A DNA stretch of 59,804 nucleotides from Clostridiales bacterium (GCA_021203365.1 JAJQBI010000049.1:1-59804); one strand, 5' to 3'. Positions 33,542 through 42,601 are shown, numbered from the stretch's first letter. A program made the numbers and translations. Notes: generated from the sequence alone by a model not told the origin.

Positions 33542-34681
33542 TCACATGTGCAGTCCGAAAAACGCATAGACACAGGAGATAATATATTCCTTGTCTTCCT
33601 GGGTCAGTCCGTAATACATGGGCAGTCGAAGCAGACGCTCACTTTCCGATGTGGTGTATCGGTCCTCGCCGTGGAAACGGCCGAATTTTTTACCGGCCGG
33701 AGCGGAATGCAGGGGAATGTAATGAAAAACAGCCAGGATTCCCTTTTCCTTCAGGAAGGAGAGGAGCCTGGCACGCGTCTGTACATCACGTACCTTCAGA
33801 TAATACATATGAGCATTGTTGGAAGCGTAATCCGGAATCACCGGGCGTTCCACCAGCCCCCGGTCCGCAAGATTCTGAAAACCCTGATGGTACAGTTCCC
33901 AGGACTTCAGGCGATCAGACTGAATCTGGTCGGCTGCCAGGAATTCTCCCCACAGATACGCTGCATTCAGATCGCTGGGCAGATAGGAGGAACCGTAATC
34001 CACCCATGTATATTTGTCAATCTGACCCCGGAAGAACTTGCTCCGGTTGGTTCCCTTTTCCCGGATTATTTCGGCCTGTTCGTGAAAGTCCGGGTTGTCA
34101 AACAGGAGGGCTCCGCCCTCTCCCATGGAAAGATTCTTAGTCTCATGAAAACTCAGTGCACCAAAATCTCCTATGGTTCCCAGAGCCTTTCCCTTATAAG
34201 ATGCCCCAAAGGCCTGAGCGGCGTCCTCCACTACTTTCAGGTCATATTTTTCCGCAATTTTGTTTATGGTATCCATCTCACAGGCTACACCTGCGTAATG
34301 GACGGGTACGATGACCTTTGTCCGCTCTGTTACCGCATCTTCGATCAGGGATTCATCCAGGTTCATGGTGTCCGGGCGAATGTCTACAAAAACAATCCTT
34401 GCACCGCGCTGAACAAAAGCGTCTGCGGTGGAGACAAAAGTATAAGAAGGCATGATTACCTCATCGCCTTCGGACACGTCACATAGCAGAGCGGCCATTT
34501 CCAGAGCGTGTGTACAGGAGGTGGTCAGAAACGCGTAGTTTACAGGGAAATTCTCCTCCATCCATTTCCGGCATTTTTTTGTAAAAGGACCGTCTCCACA
34601 CAGCTTGTGATTTACTTTTATGGCCTGTTCCACATATTTTATCTCATTTCCCACAAAGGGAGGTACATTAAAATCAATCAT
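33542..34681 (-). CDS. rffA: dTDP-4-amino-4,6-dideoxygalactose transaminase
   Basis: A 379-residue PLP enzyme of the RffA/WecE type that converts dTDP-4-keto-6-deoxyglucose to the 4-amino sugar. It starts M-I-D-F-N-V-P-P-F-V-G-N-E like the family. Key sites are E-D-A-A-Q-A-F-G (~168) and the PLP lysine in F-H-E-T-K-N-L-S-M-G-E-G-G (~192). It is the first gene of the lipid-linked sugar operon, so the sugar handled may be a 4-amino-4,6-dideoxyhexose. No ribosome site precedes the ATG, and the promoter is so close that the message may be leaderless. Confidence 0.9.
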   Translation of the reverse strand: MIDFNVPPFVGNEIKYVEQAIKVNHKLCGDGPFTKKCRKWMEENFPVNYAFLTTSCTHALEMAALLCDVSEGDEVIMPSYTFVSTADAFVQRGARIVFVDIRPDTMNLDESLIEDAVTERTKVIVPVHYAGVACEMDTINKIAEKYDLKVVEDAAQAFGASYKGKALGTIGDFGALSFHETKNLSMGEGGALLFDNPDFHEQAEIIREKGTNRSKFFRGQIDKYTWVDYGSSYLPSDLNAAYLWGEFLAADQIQSDRLKSWELYHQGFQNLADRGLVERPVIPDYASNNAHMYYLKVRDVQTRARLLSFLKEKGILAVFHYIPLHSAPAGKKFGRFHGEDRYTTSESERLLRLPMYYGLTQEDKEYIISCVYAFFGLHM

Positions 34682-34687
34682 GTCGTT

Positions 34688-34716
34688 ATTATAGCATAGT
34701 CATTCTGAAATGTAAA
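34688..34716 (-). promoter_or_regulatory. Strong promoter, likely giving a leaderless rffA message
   Basis: On the minus strand TTTACA (34716-34711), exactly 17 bases, then TATAAT (34693-34688), with TGC before the -10 (extended). The -10 ends only six bases before the ATG at 34681, so transcription should begin at or within a base or two of the start codon. Confidence 0.75.
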
Positions 34717-34769
34717 ATTGTTTTGAGAATCTTTTGACGCAGTGAGACGTAAGAGGAAAAACTGCGTCC

Positions 34770-35957
34770 TTAAGATTCAGAAGCGGATACCAGCACGTCT
34801 CCCAGGGAGTTATCCGTCAGAAATGTATCCAGGTTATAGAGGAAGAGCACATCGGTAATCGCGTAGTTTTCGATCAGGTTTTCCACATTGTCATAGTAAT
34901 ACCTGGGGTCCACCATAATAATTTCGCTGTAGTAGGGGAGCAGGAAGGGGACAAAGCAGTTGGCATAGGAATCCTTGAAAACAAGCAGCTTCCGGTCCGT
35001 CTCATTTGCCATGGAGAGGTCCACCAGAGAGTGGTTTCCGCCGAAAAATACCTGATACTGATCCTTTTCCTCCAGCGCGTCCACGTCGTAGATGCTGGTT
35101 CTTTTTTCACTGTTATCCGAGTCGCTGACGATATACTCTGTCTCGCCCTCCACCGGGGCGTAAATCTCGATGGTGTCAGACACAGCGTGATATCCGCTGG
35201 TGGAGGCCATGGTGCCCTGGAAGGTGGTTGATACTGTATAAACGCTGTAATTTTCCGTCGGATCGGTGATGTTAAGGGCATCCGCCGCCGCCTCGAAGGC
35301 GTACATGGCGCCTTTGCTTGTCCAGTGGTGGTCCGTTCTGTAATACAGGCCCTCGTCCCGGTGCTGCAGCAGCGTATCGGTCACATCGATAAAATTCACA
35401 TTCGTATAGAGCATTTCGCGCACCCATTCCATATCCTCGCTCTGATCCCGGACCGGCGCGCCGGCGGGCAGATAGTCCTGGAGTACACTGGCCGCGTTGG
35501 GTATAATCATCATATTGATGAGAAGGTCACTGTGGCCGGTGGCAAAGGAGTTGACCGCGGCCATATTGTTTTCCACATGTTCGGTATCCGGCTCAGAGGG
35601 GATCTCAATGAGATACTGGTCCTTTCCCAGGTACACGCCGTTCAGCTCCCGCTTTCCAAGAGACAGATCCACCCATGTTTTCAGGGAGATCCACAGGTCG
35701 CGGCCGATAAACTGATCCGCCGTGTAGTCCTCCAGGTCTGTCATAAAGGATTTATTCCGGATGCCCTCCAGGGTGAGTGCCGGCATTTCCGCCAGCATGC
35801 GGTTTTCCTGTTCAGAATAGGTCCGGTCCCGGACCAGGAGACCTGCGATGGAAAGCCCCAGCACGAAAACCGCGAAAATCATGGACATAATGAGATACAG
35901 ACGTTTCCATCTCTTTTTTCGGATTCGTGCAATTTTGTCCTGCTTTTCACTGTCCAT
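34770..35957 (-). CDS. DHHW protein, polysaccharide O-acetylation partner
   Basis: A 395-residue protein with an N-terminal transmembrane anchor (~20-45) and an outward domain with the defining T-D-H-H-W-T-S-K-G motif (~207-215). Downstream, F-F-G-G-N-H-S and L-V-F-K-D-S-Y-A-N-C-F (~327) give the SGNH/AlgX-like Ser. Such proteins usually sit beside MBOAT acyltransferases and transfer or help transfer acetyl groups. It is downstream of the MBOAT gene, the last gene of this minus operon. Confidence 0.85.
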   Translation of the reverse strand: MDSEKQDKIARIRKKRWKRLYLIMSMIFAVFVLGLSIAGLLVRDRTYSEQENRMLAEMPALTLEGIRNKSFMTDLEDYTADQFIGRDLWISLKTWVDLSLGKRELNGVYLGKDQYLIEIPSEPDTEHVENNMAAVNSFATGHSDLLINMMIIPNAASVLQDYLPAGAPVRDQSEDMEWVREMLYTNVNFIDVTDTLLQHRDEGLYYRTDHHWTSKGAMYAFEAAADALNITDPTENYSVYTVSTTFQGTMASTSGYHAVSDTIEIYAPVEGETEYIVSDSDNSEKRTSIYDVDALEEKDQYQVFFGGNHSLVDLSMANETDRKLLVFKDSYANCFVPFLLPYYSEIIMVDPRYYYDNVENLIENYAITDVLFLYNLDTFLTDNSLGDVLVSASES

Positions 35958-36003
35958 TTGTGTTCCTCCAGTAATATATGAAAAGTCAGCTGCATTTGAT
36001 CGG

Positions 36004-37420
36004 TCAGAACCGGAAATACAGGAAGGGGTTATAGGTGGCGTTTACAAGGTAGGCGGTGCTGATCAGAAGGATCAGGGCATATGCGGTGATGACAAGGCCC
36101 TGCCCGGGTTTTTGTCTGCGCCGGTATACCATTTTCCGGAACTGATGATTTGGAAAGGGTGTGCAGCACACAATGGCAAAAATCCCCAGGATGGCCGTGG
36201 ATTTCAGGTAATACAGCGCGGTCATATTGGCGAAGCCAGCGCCCCCCACACCGAACATGGTTCCAATGTAGGCCAGGGCTTCTCCAAGGGAGTTGGCGGC
36301 AAACAGCATCCAGCCGATCATGACCAGAAACAGGGTGTATACCCGGCGCAGAGCCGTGGGAATCCGGTCCAGTACATCGCTTAAAAAATATTTTTCAAAA
36401 ACCAGGATGATTCCGTAATAAAGTCCCCACAGAATAAAATTCCAGGCGGCGCCGTGCCAAAGTCCGGTCAGTGTCCACACAATGAGAAGATTGCGGATGT
36501 GTTTGGGAGCGCTCACCCGGTTTCCTCCCAGGGGGATATAAACATATTCACGGAACCAGCTGCTCAGAGAAATATGCCATCTTCGCCAGAAGTCGGTGAT
36601 GCTGACTGCGGTGTAGGGGTATTCAAAGTTCTGTATAAAATCAAAACCCAGCATTTTTCCAAGCCCGATGGCCATGTCTGAATATCCGCTGAAATCAAAA
36701 TAAATCTGCATGGTGTAGGCAAAGCAGCCGATCCAGGCGGTCAGTACCGTAGTGTTGGAGGTCCCCAGAGCCTGGATGGATTCAAAAACACTTCCGATGT
36801 TATTGGCCAGGAGAACCTTTTTTCCCAGGCCGGTGATAAACCACACCACGCCCTCTCCGAATTTTGCCCGGCTGATGGCCCTTCTTTTCAGCTGCTTTTC
36901 CACGTCCGCGTAGCGCACAATGGGTCCTGCGATCAGCTGGGGAAACATGGAGACATAGGCTCCGAAGGAAATCACATTGTGCTGCGCCTTCACCCGTCCC
37001 CGGTACACATCCACGATATAGGAAAGCGTCTGAAAGGTGTAGAAGGAAATTCCGATGGGGGAGGGCAAGCTCCTGATAGGAAATCTGCAGGTGAAAAAGA
37101 GCGTTCAGGTTTTCGATGAGAAAACCGTAATATTTATAAAAGCCAAGGACAAGAAGATTGATTGCCACTGTGACTATGCAGGCAATTCTGGCCTTTCCCT
37201 TTTCTCTGTTTTCCAGAAAATATTCCAGCTCCAGGCCGGAAAAGAAGTTGATCAGGATGGAAAGGATCATCAGAATCACGTACACCGGTTCTCCCCATGC
37301 GTAAAAAACCAGGCTGAAGAGAAGCAGCACAAAGTTTTTAAGAAAGAATGGTACGAGATAGTATACGATCAGTACCAGAGGCAGAAACACAAAAAGAAAA
37401 AATACACTGCTGAATATCAT
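36004..37420 (-). pseudogene. MBOAT O-acyltransferase with a frameshift
   Basis: Two overlapping frames together encode a full MBOAT protein (AlgI/DltB type). Frame one (from ATG at 37420) runs through V-F-Y-A-W-G-E-P to Q-E-L-A-L-P. Frame two then reads I-G-I-S-F-Y-T-F-Q-T-L-S-Y-I onward, including the catalytic-type L-W-H-G-A-A-W-N-F. The break is at a run of five G on the plus strand (37057-37061). With four G the frame joins as L-A-L-P-I-G-I-S-F, giving 471 residues, the normal family size. It is a natural frameshift, a slip-prone switch or a sequencing error. Confidence 0.85.
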
Positions 37421-37441
37421 ACGCTTTTTCCATCCTCCGTT

Positions 37442-37915
37442 TTACAGGCATGATAAAAACGCTTCCTGCGCCTGCGCCACGTTTTCTCCCACCATGTAAA
37501 AAATATAATTTCCTCTTATTTCAAGAACATAATCCTGCACAAGCTTTGTCTGTTCGGCGGCATACCCCTCAAAGCTGTTCAGCTGAGTCTGCTGTCTTTC
37601 CAGAATAGCGGCCTCCACATCTTCGCTCTGGGATACATCCGCAAGCCTTACAAGAAGCAGTTCATTGGCGTCCATATTGTCCTCCGGCGCGTATAAGACC
37701 ACACCGTCATAATCCTGGACATTCAGCCCGTAATATCTTTTTACCATGCGGTTTTCCGCGGGGACGGCATCCCCATAGCCTGCGGCCGATACTACGGCTG
37801 CCTGGACTTCCGCCATGGGTGCGTCGCTTACCGTATCGCCCTGGAGATCCCGGGCGATGAAGACCACCAGGCAGAGGGTCAGGATTATTTTTATCACAGA
37901 GCTGAACCTTTTCAT
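37442..37915 (-). CDS. DUF4358 protein, exported
   Basis: A 157-residue protein with a signal-anchor (I-I-L-T-L-C-L-V-V-F-I-A) and the DUF4358 pattern: R-Y-Y-G-L-N (~60), V-V-L-Y-A-P-E-D-N-M-D-A-N-E-L-L-L and Y-V-L-E-I-R-G-N-Y-I-F-Y. The ATG at 37915 overlaps the previous stop by four bases; longer upstream codons are not domain sequence. The function of the family is unknown; here it is placed between SGNH and MBOAT genes, which suggests a part in surface polymer acetylation. Confidence 0.8.
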   Translation of the reverse strand: MKRFSSVIKIILTLCLVVFIARDLQGDTVSDAPMAEVQAAVVSAAGYGDAVPAENRMVKRYYGLNVQDYDGVVLYAPEDNMDANELLLVRLADVSQSEDVEAAILERQQTQLNSFEGYAAEQTKLVQDYVLEIRGNYIFYMVGENVAQAQEAFLSCL

Positions 37916-38715
37916 ATCTCGTATGCCTCCGCAATCATGTTCGTAGCCCAGTAGATATAAAAATCGGGAAGAAAATGCACTCCGTCTGCGTCGTACAGAT
38001 CGGTATGCTCGTTTGCGATTTCCGTGTTGTCGACGAAGTGATAGCCGTTTTCCTCGCACATGGCCTGCAGTGCTTCGTTGTATCCGGAAATTCTGGTATA
38101 GTCTTCCCCGTCTGCGGATACCTCCACACCCACGGCAGGCGGGATGGAGTTCACATAGATCTCCGTGTTCGGCAGGGCTTCGGCCAGAAGACCGGCATAC
38201 TCCGCGTAGGTCTGGGCGTAATCCGCCGCCTCCGGCCAGACGCAGTAGTCCAGATCGTTGGTTCCGTAGATCAGGAAAATCATCTCCGGCTGCCTGGCCT
38301 TCAGGGTGCCTATGTAATCGGAAACTTCGTAAATATGCGCGCCGACCTTGGCCAGTACATTGCTTTCCGGGAGAAATTCCTGTCCCGAGAAATCCACGGC
38401 GCGGGAGTCTCCCACGATCACGGAGTTGTTAAAGGCACCCCAGACGGCGGAGGGGTCCTCCTCCAGGATTTCTCTGCGCTTTTTCTTATTTATGGACTGG
38501 ATGTCCGCGCTGACTACGGAAACGTTGCCGTTGTTCAGTTCTCTCAGATAAGTTACACCGGTCTGTACCAGAGCGGTCTCCTCCTGATTCACCTCCGACC
38601 TTCGCAGGCCAAGCAGGGCGAAAATCAGCAGGCCCGACAGAGCGATACACACAGCCAGGAGGCGGTACAAAGCGCTTCTTCCCGTGTCTACAGAGTTCTG
38701 TTTGATTGCTGCCAT
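37912..38715 (-). CDS. Membrane-anchored SGNH hydrolase/acetyltransferase 1
   Basis: A 267-residue protein with a transmembrane helix (~22-42) and an outward SGNH domain. The blocks are I-V-G-D-S-R-A-V-D (catalytic Ser, ~103), I-Y-G-T-N-D-L-D-Y (~149) and D-A-D-G-V-H-F-L-P (Asp-His, ~246). The ATG at 38715 with AAGGAG upstream is preferred over one 14 codons earlier. It is paralogous to the next gene upstream and overlaps the DUF4358 gene by four bases. It is likely to transfer or remove acetyl groups on the polymer. Confidence 0.85.
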   Translation of the reverse strand: MAAIKQNSVDTGRSALYRLLAVCIALSGLLIFALLGLRRSEVNQEETALVQTGVTYLRELNNGNVSVVSADIQSINKKKRREILEEDPSAVWGAFNNSVIVGDSRAVDFSGQEFLPESNVLAKVGAHIYEVSDYIGTLKARQPEMIFLIYGTNDLDYCVWPEAADYAQTYAEYAGLLAEALPNTEIYVNSIPPAVGVEVSADGEDYTRISGYNEALQAMCEENGYHFVDNTEIANEHTDLYDADGVHFLPDFYIYWATNMIAEAYEI

Positions 38716-38781
38716 TTTTGTCTCCTTCTCAATGAAGCAGAAAATCTGCTTTTTCATACTGAAAGCGGGCGTACGGCGATT

Positions 38782-39576
38782 TTACTCACTGTACGCCTCC
38801 GCGATCATATTCGTAGCCCAGTATATATAGAAGTCTTCCTCAACATGCAGGCCGTCCTCCTGGTAAAGATCCTCGTGCGCCTCCGCTACGGCGGTGTTAT
38901 CGATATAGTGATAGCCTCTTTCCGCGCACATGGCCTCCAGCGCATCATTGTATTCCCCGATTCTTGGATAATCCGGATCGGCCTCCAGTCCCACACCCAC
39001 GGCGGGAAGGGTGGAATTTACATAGATTTCCGCGTTGGGCAGGGTTTCCATGAGAAGCTCCACATTCTCCGCATAGGTCTGGGCGTAATCCTCCGCCACC
39101 GGCCAGGTGCCGATGCCAATGTCGTTCAGCCCGAAGCACAGGAAAACCATCGACGGCTGCATGGCGCTTAAGGTGTCCAGATACCCGGGTACGTCGGTGA
39201 TCATTCCGCCGCCCTGGGCCAGAACCTGCTCCTGAGGAAGAAATTCCCAGGTATAAAAGCCCACCGCCCGGGAATCGCCAAGGATCGCGGCGTCGTTGAA
39301 AGCGCCCCAGACGGCGGATTCGTCGCTCTCCAGGAGAGCCCTGCGTTTTTCTTTTTTGATGGCGGTGATTTTTTCAGAGACAGAGGATACGTCTGTACTT
39401 TCCAGCTGCCGCAGGTATTCCACCCCGGACTGTACCAGAGCCAGCTGCTGCTGCCTTCGGTTCCTCTGTATAAGAAGCGTCAGAATCAGAATTAAAATAA
39501 GCACAAAAAACACACCTGCGGTTAAAGACCACTTCAGGTGTGCCCTCCGGTCAGACTTTTGTTTCATTGGTGCCAT
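38782..39576 (-). CDS. Membrane-anchored SGNH hydrolase/acetyltransferase 2
   Basis: A 264-residue paralogue of the downstream gene with the same layout: a basic start, one transmembrane helix (V-F-F-V-L-I-L-I-L-I-L-T-L-L-I), then I-L-G-D-S-R-A-V-G-F (Ser, ~98), C-F-G-L-N-D-I-G (~146) and E-D-G-L-H-V-E-E (~242). Both end with nearly the same W-A-T-N-M-I-A-E-A-Y. It is the first gene of the O-acetylation operon. The tandem pair implies a duplication, with possible division of labour. Confidence 0.85.
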   Translation of the reverse strand: MAPMKQKSDRRAHLKWSLTAGVFFVLILILILTLLIQRNRRQQQLALVQSGVEYLRQLESTDVSSVSEKITAIKKEKRRALLESDESAVWGAFNDAAILGDSRAVGFYTWEFLPQEQVLAQGGGMITDVPGYLDTLSAMQPSMVFLCFGLNDIGIGTWPVAEDYAQTYAENVELLMETLPNAEIYVNSTLPAVGVGLEADPDYPRIGEYNDALEAMCAERGYHYIDNTAVAEAHEDLYQEDGLHVEEDFYIYWATNMIAEAYSE

Positions 39577-39598
39577 TTTCTTTTTCGCTCCTTCGTGT

Positions 39599-39617
39599 GG
39601 AGACGAAAAACGTCTCC
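39599..39617 (-). promoter_or_regulatory. Leader hairpin of the SGNH/MBOAT operon
   Basis: GGAGACG and CGTCTCC form a perfect seven-pair stem around five A (five T in the minus-strand reading), 23 bases upstream of the SGNH 2 start. Part of the 304-base gap between divergent operons; a TG-A-TATGAT extended -10 lies about 30 bases further upstream on the minus strand. A leader control hairpin is possible. Confidence 0.4.
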
Positions 39618-39766
39618 GTTGCTACTTTACAAATCATATCACAGTTCGATGAAATACGCCACAGAATTTTCACAAAAAATACAAAAAGTTTTTAAACCGG
39701 GTGAGGCTTACGCGACCTTAATGGGACAAAGAGCGGGGCTTTTTTGATTTTCCCGGAAAAGACCGC

Positions 39767-39795
39767 TATACAGTTTCGGGTTTTTATGCTATTAT
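39767..39795 (+). promoter_or_regulatory. Promoter of the plus-strand carboxypeptidase gene (weak)
   Basis: TGC then TATTAT (39790-39795) gives an extended -10; TATACA (39767-39772) lies 17 bases upstream as a weak -35. It is about 85 bases before the ATG at 39881. The rest of this 304-base gap holds an A-rich stretch and no gene. Confidence 0.4.
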
Positions 39796-39880
39796 AATAA
39801 ACCGTGAGACGGTTTTTGAATGATACAAAGAACAAAATATCTGTTGTCGCTTCAATCATTGAATAGAATGAGGAGCTTCT

Positions 39881-41185
39881 ATGAAAAAAAGAAAAATATT
39901 TTTGCAGAAGGCCCTGCCGGGGCTGCTGGCGCTGCTTCTGACCATGACCTGCCCTGTGTGGGCCGCGGCTGTGGACAACACGGCGGTTTATACGATCACT
40001 ACCAATGAGATCCAGGGATGGCCCCAGGGCCCGGAGATCTCCTCAGACACGGCTGTTCTTATGGACGCGGACAGCGGTCTTGTGCTTTACAGCAAGGGAG
40101 GGGATGAGAGGCGGTATCCGGCCAGCATCACCAAGGTGATGACCCTTCTGCTGGCTGTGGAGAACGCTTCCCTGGAGGATTCCGTGACCTTTTCCGCCAG
40201 TGCGGTCAGCGATATTACCGCGGATTCCAGCAACATCGGCATGCAGGTGGGGGAGGTTATGAGCATGGAGGACTGCCTCTATGCCCTAGTGCTCAAGTCG
40301 GCCAATGAGGTGGCCACACAGATTGCGGAATATGTGGGAGGTACGGAGGAGGCCTTCATTCAGATGATGAATGACCGGGCCGCCGAGCTTGGCTGCACGG
40401 ACACGCATTTTGTCAATGCCAACGGAATGCCGGATGACAACCACTATACAACGGCCCATGACATGGCCCGGATTATGCAGGCGGGTCTGGCCAATGAGAC
40501 CTTCCGGGAAATCATCGGCTCCACGGATTATACCATCCAGCCCACCAATCTGAACAGTGAGGCCCGGCTTCTGCACACGGATCACCCGCTGATGGCTGTG
40601 GAGAGCGGTTATTATTATGAAGGCTGCATCGGGGGAAAGACAGGGAATACCACGGCCGCCGGGCGAACTCTGATAACGGCCGCGGAAAAAAACGGGGTAA
40701 CTCTCATTGCGGTAACTCTCCGGGCTTCGGATCTGGCTGTGGCGTGTACGGATACCACCGCGCTTTTGAATTATGGGTACGAGAGCTTCGAGGAAATCCA
40801 GGTAGAAGGCGGCAGCGTCCTGGTTCCCGCCGGTGTTTCCGTGGAGGAGCTCAGCACTCTGGAGGAGACAGATGGGGACGGAGCGGCGGTTTTGAATTAC
40901 TATTACGGAGATTTCCTGGTGGGAACAGGGAGTGTTCCCGTTGTATCCACCTCCGGAGAGGCTGTGGAGACGGAAGATGCCGGCAGTGAAGATGCGCTGG
41001 AGGCGGTTTCCGGTGAGGTGACATCCGAAACCGGGAGCTCCGGGGAGACGAATGCTGCAGAGGAAGAGGAGGAATCCGAAGGAACCCTGCGGAGTCTCCG
41101 CCCGGTGCTTCTTGTTCTGCTGGCTGTGATGGCGGTGGTGCTGGCCGTGTTGGCAGCACTCCTTATAAAACGAAAAAGAAAGTGA
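39881..41185 (+). CDS. D-alanyl-D-alanine carboxypeptidase (PBP5 type) 1
   Basis: A 434-residue exported enzyme that trims the terminal D-Ala of peptidoglycan stems. A signal peptide (to about A-A-A, 30) precedes the transpeptidase-fold domain with S-I-T-K (~84-87), S-A-N (~146-148) and G-K-T-G-N-T (~250). A linker rich in Glu/Ser and a C-terminal transmembrane helix (~405-428, then K-R-K-R-K) anchor it. ATG with GAGGAG upstream. It is divergent from the O-acetylation operon and followed 30 bases later by rfbC. A paralogue of the same length lies at 52685-53989. Confidence 0.92.
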   Translation: MKKRKIFLQKALPGLLALLLTMTCPVWAAAVDNTAVYTITTNEIQGWPQGPEISSDTAVLMDADSGLVLYSKGGDERRYPASITKVMTLLLAVENASLEDSVTFSASAVSDITADSSNIGMQVGEVMSMEDCLYALVLKSANEVATQIAEYVGGTEEAFIQMMNDRAAELGCTDTHFVNANGMPDDNHYTTAHDMARIMQAGLANETFREIIGSTDYTIQPTNLNSEARLLHTDHPLMAVESGYYYEGCIGGKTGNTTAAGRTLITAAEKNGVTLIAVTLRASDLAVACTDTTALLNYGYESFEEIQVEGGSVLVPAGVSVEELSTLEETDGDGAAVLNYYYGDFLVGTGSVPVVSTSGEAVETEDAGSEDALEAVSGEVTSETGSSGETNAAEEEEESEGTLRSLRPVLLVLLAVMAVVLAVLAALLIKRKRK

Positions 41186-41215
41186 TGCGTATAATACGAA
41201 AGGAGAAGAGGATTC

Positions 41216-41779
41216 ATGGGAAAAATCAGGGTGACCTCCTGTGGAGACATTGAAGGACTGAAGGTGATTGAGCCGACGGTTTTTGACGATGCCAGGGGCT
41301 ATTTTATGGAGACCTATAACTACAGAGATTTTAAGGAGGCCGGAGTGGATGTGGAGTTTGTCCAGGACAATCAGTCCGGTTCCCGGAAAGGAGTTCTTCG
41401 GGGGCTTCATTTCCAGATTCAGTATCCCCAGGACAAGCTGGTGCGGGTGATCTGCGGGGAGGTTTTTGACGTGGCTGTGGATCTCCGGGAGGGTTCGGCT
41501 ACCTTTGGAAAGTGGTATGGCGTTCTTCTCTCCGCGGAAAATAAAAAACAGTTTTTTATTCCCAGAGGATTTGCTCACGGGTTCCTGGTTCTGTCGGACA
41601 CGGCGGAATTTACCTATAAATGTTCGGATTTCTATCACCCCAACGATGAGGGCGGCCTGGCCTGGAATGACCCGGAGATCGGAGTGCAGTGGCCCATTCC
41701 GGAAGGCATGGAGCTGATTCTTTCCGAGAAGGATAAAAAGTGGGGAAGCCTTCAGGAATATCGGAATCGTCAGGAGTAA
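41216..41779 (+). CDS. rfbC: dTDP-4-dehydrorhamnose 3,5-epimerase
   Basis: A 187-residue cupin enzyme for dTDP-L-rhamnose synthesis. Family blocks are F-V-Q-D-N-Q-S-G-S (~46), G-V-L-R-G-L-H-F-Q (catalytic His, ~60), D-V-A-V-D-L-R (~86) and P-R-G-F-A-H-G-F-L-V (~115). AAAGGAG precedes the ATG. rfbA, rfbB and rfbD are not in the window, so they must be elsewhere. It suggests a polymer with rhamnose or a related 6-deoxyhexose. Confidence 0.94.
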   Translation: MGKIRVTSCGDIEGLKVIEPTVFDDARGYFMETYNYRDFKEAGVDVEFVQDNQSGSRKGVLRGLHFQIQYPQDKLVRVICGEVFDVAVDLREGSATFGKWYGVLLSAENKKQFFIPRGFAHGFLVLSDTAEFTYKCSDFYHPNDEGGLAWNDPEIGVQWPIPEGMELILSEKDKKWGSLQEYRNRQE

Positions 41780-41785
41780 GCCTTC

Positions 41786-42601
41786 ATGGGTAAAGTCAGA
41801 AAAATGTTTTCGCTTCCGGCAGAGCTGTACCAGAACCGGCAGCTGATTCTCAGCCTGGCGAAGAATGATTTTAAAACCAAATACGCGGGTTCTTATCTGG
41901 GAATTGTCTGGGCGTTTATTCAGCCGGTGGTCACTATTCTGGTATACTGGTTTGTCTTTTCCGTGGGACTGAAGGCCGGGACCGCGGCGGATTATCCCTT
42001 TGTCCTTTATCTGGTCTGCGGGATTGTGCCCTGGTTCTTTTTCCAGGATGCCTTAAACGGAGGAACCAACGCTCTCATTGAGTATAATTATCTGGTGAAA
42101 AAGGTGGTATTTAAGATCAGTATTCTTCCCATTGTGAAGATTCTGTCCGCCTTTTTTGTTCATGTGTTTTTTGTGGCTTTTGCGCTGATTCTGTGTATGT
42201 GCTACGGATATTTTCCCGGGCTGGCGACCCTGCAGGTCTTCTATTACTCTGCCTGCGTCTTCCTGTTTACGCTGGGACTTGTATATGCCACCAGCGCCAT
42301 TGTGATTTTTTTCCGGGATCTGACCCAGATTATCAACATTGTCCTTCAGGTGGGGGTGTGGCTGACGCCCATTATGTGGGATGTGAACAGACTTTCCGCC
42401 TATCCCTGGGCCATCCGGATTTTTAAGCTGAACCCCATCTATTACGTAGTTTCAGGGTACCGGGACGCCATGCTGGGGCATACCTGGCTTACGGACCATC
42501 TTCTGTGGACCCTGTATTTCTGGGTGGTGACTGTCCTGCTGTTTATCCTTGGCTCCGTGATTTTCAAGCGGCTGAAGCCACACTTCGCAGACGTACTTTA
42601 A
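41786..42601 (+). CDS. Polysaccharide ABC exporter permease (Wzm/TagG type)
   Basis: A 271-residue ABC-2 permease with six transmembrane helices. Typical blocks are F-K-T-K-Y-A-G-S-Y-L-G-I-V-W-A (~30-44), W-F-F-F-Q-D-A-L and W-L-T-P-I-M-W-D. It starts six bases after rfbC with AGGAG upstream, and the ATPase gene starts 14 bases after its stop. The pair exports an undecaprenyl-linked glycan. Confidence 0.92.
   Translation: MGKVRKMFSLPAELYQNRQLILSLAKNDFKTKYAGSYLGIVWAFIQPVVTILVYWFVFSVGLKAGTAADYPFVLYLVCGIVPWFFFQDALNGGTNALIEYNYLVKKVVFKISILPIVKILSAFFVHVFFVAFALILCMCYGYFPGLATLQVFYYSACVFLFTLGLVYATSAIVIFFRDLTQIINIVLQVGVWLTPIMWDVNRLSAYPWAIRIFKLNPIYYVVSGYRDAMLGHTWLTDHLLWTLYFWVVTVLLFILGSVIFKRLKPHFADVL

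Noticed and set aside
34736..34771. Possible terminator GACGCAGT...ACTGCGTC after the DHHW gene
   Set aside because: The stem is eight pairs with a 17-base loop and no T-run on either side, so it is too weak to call.
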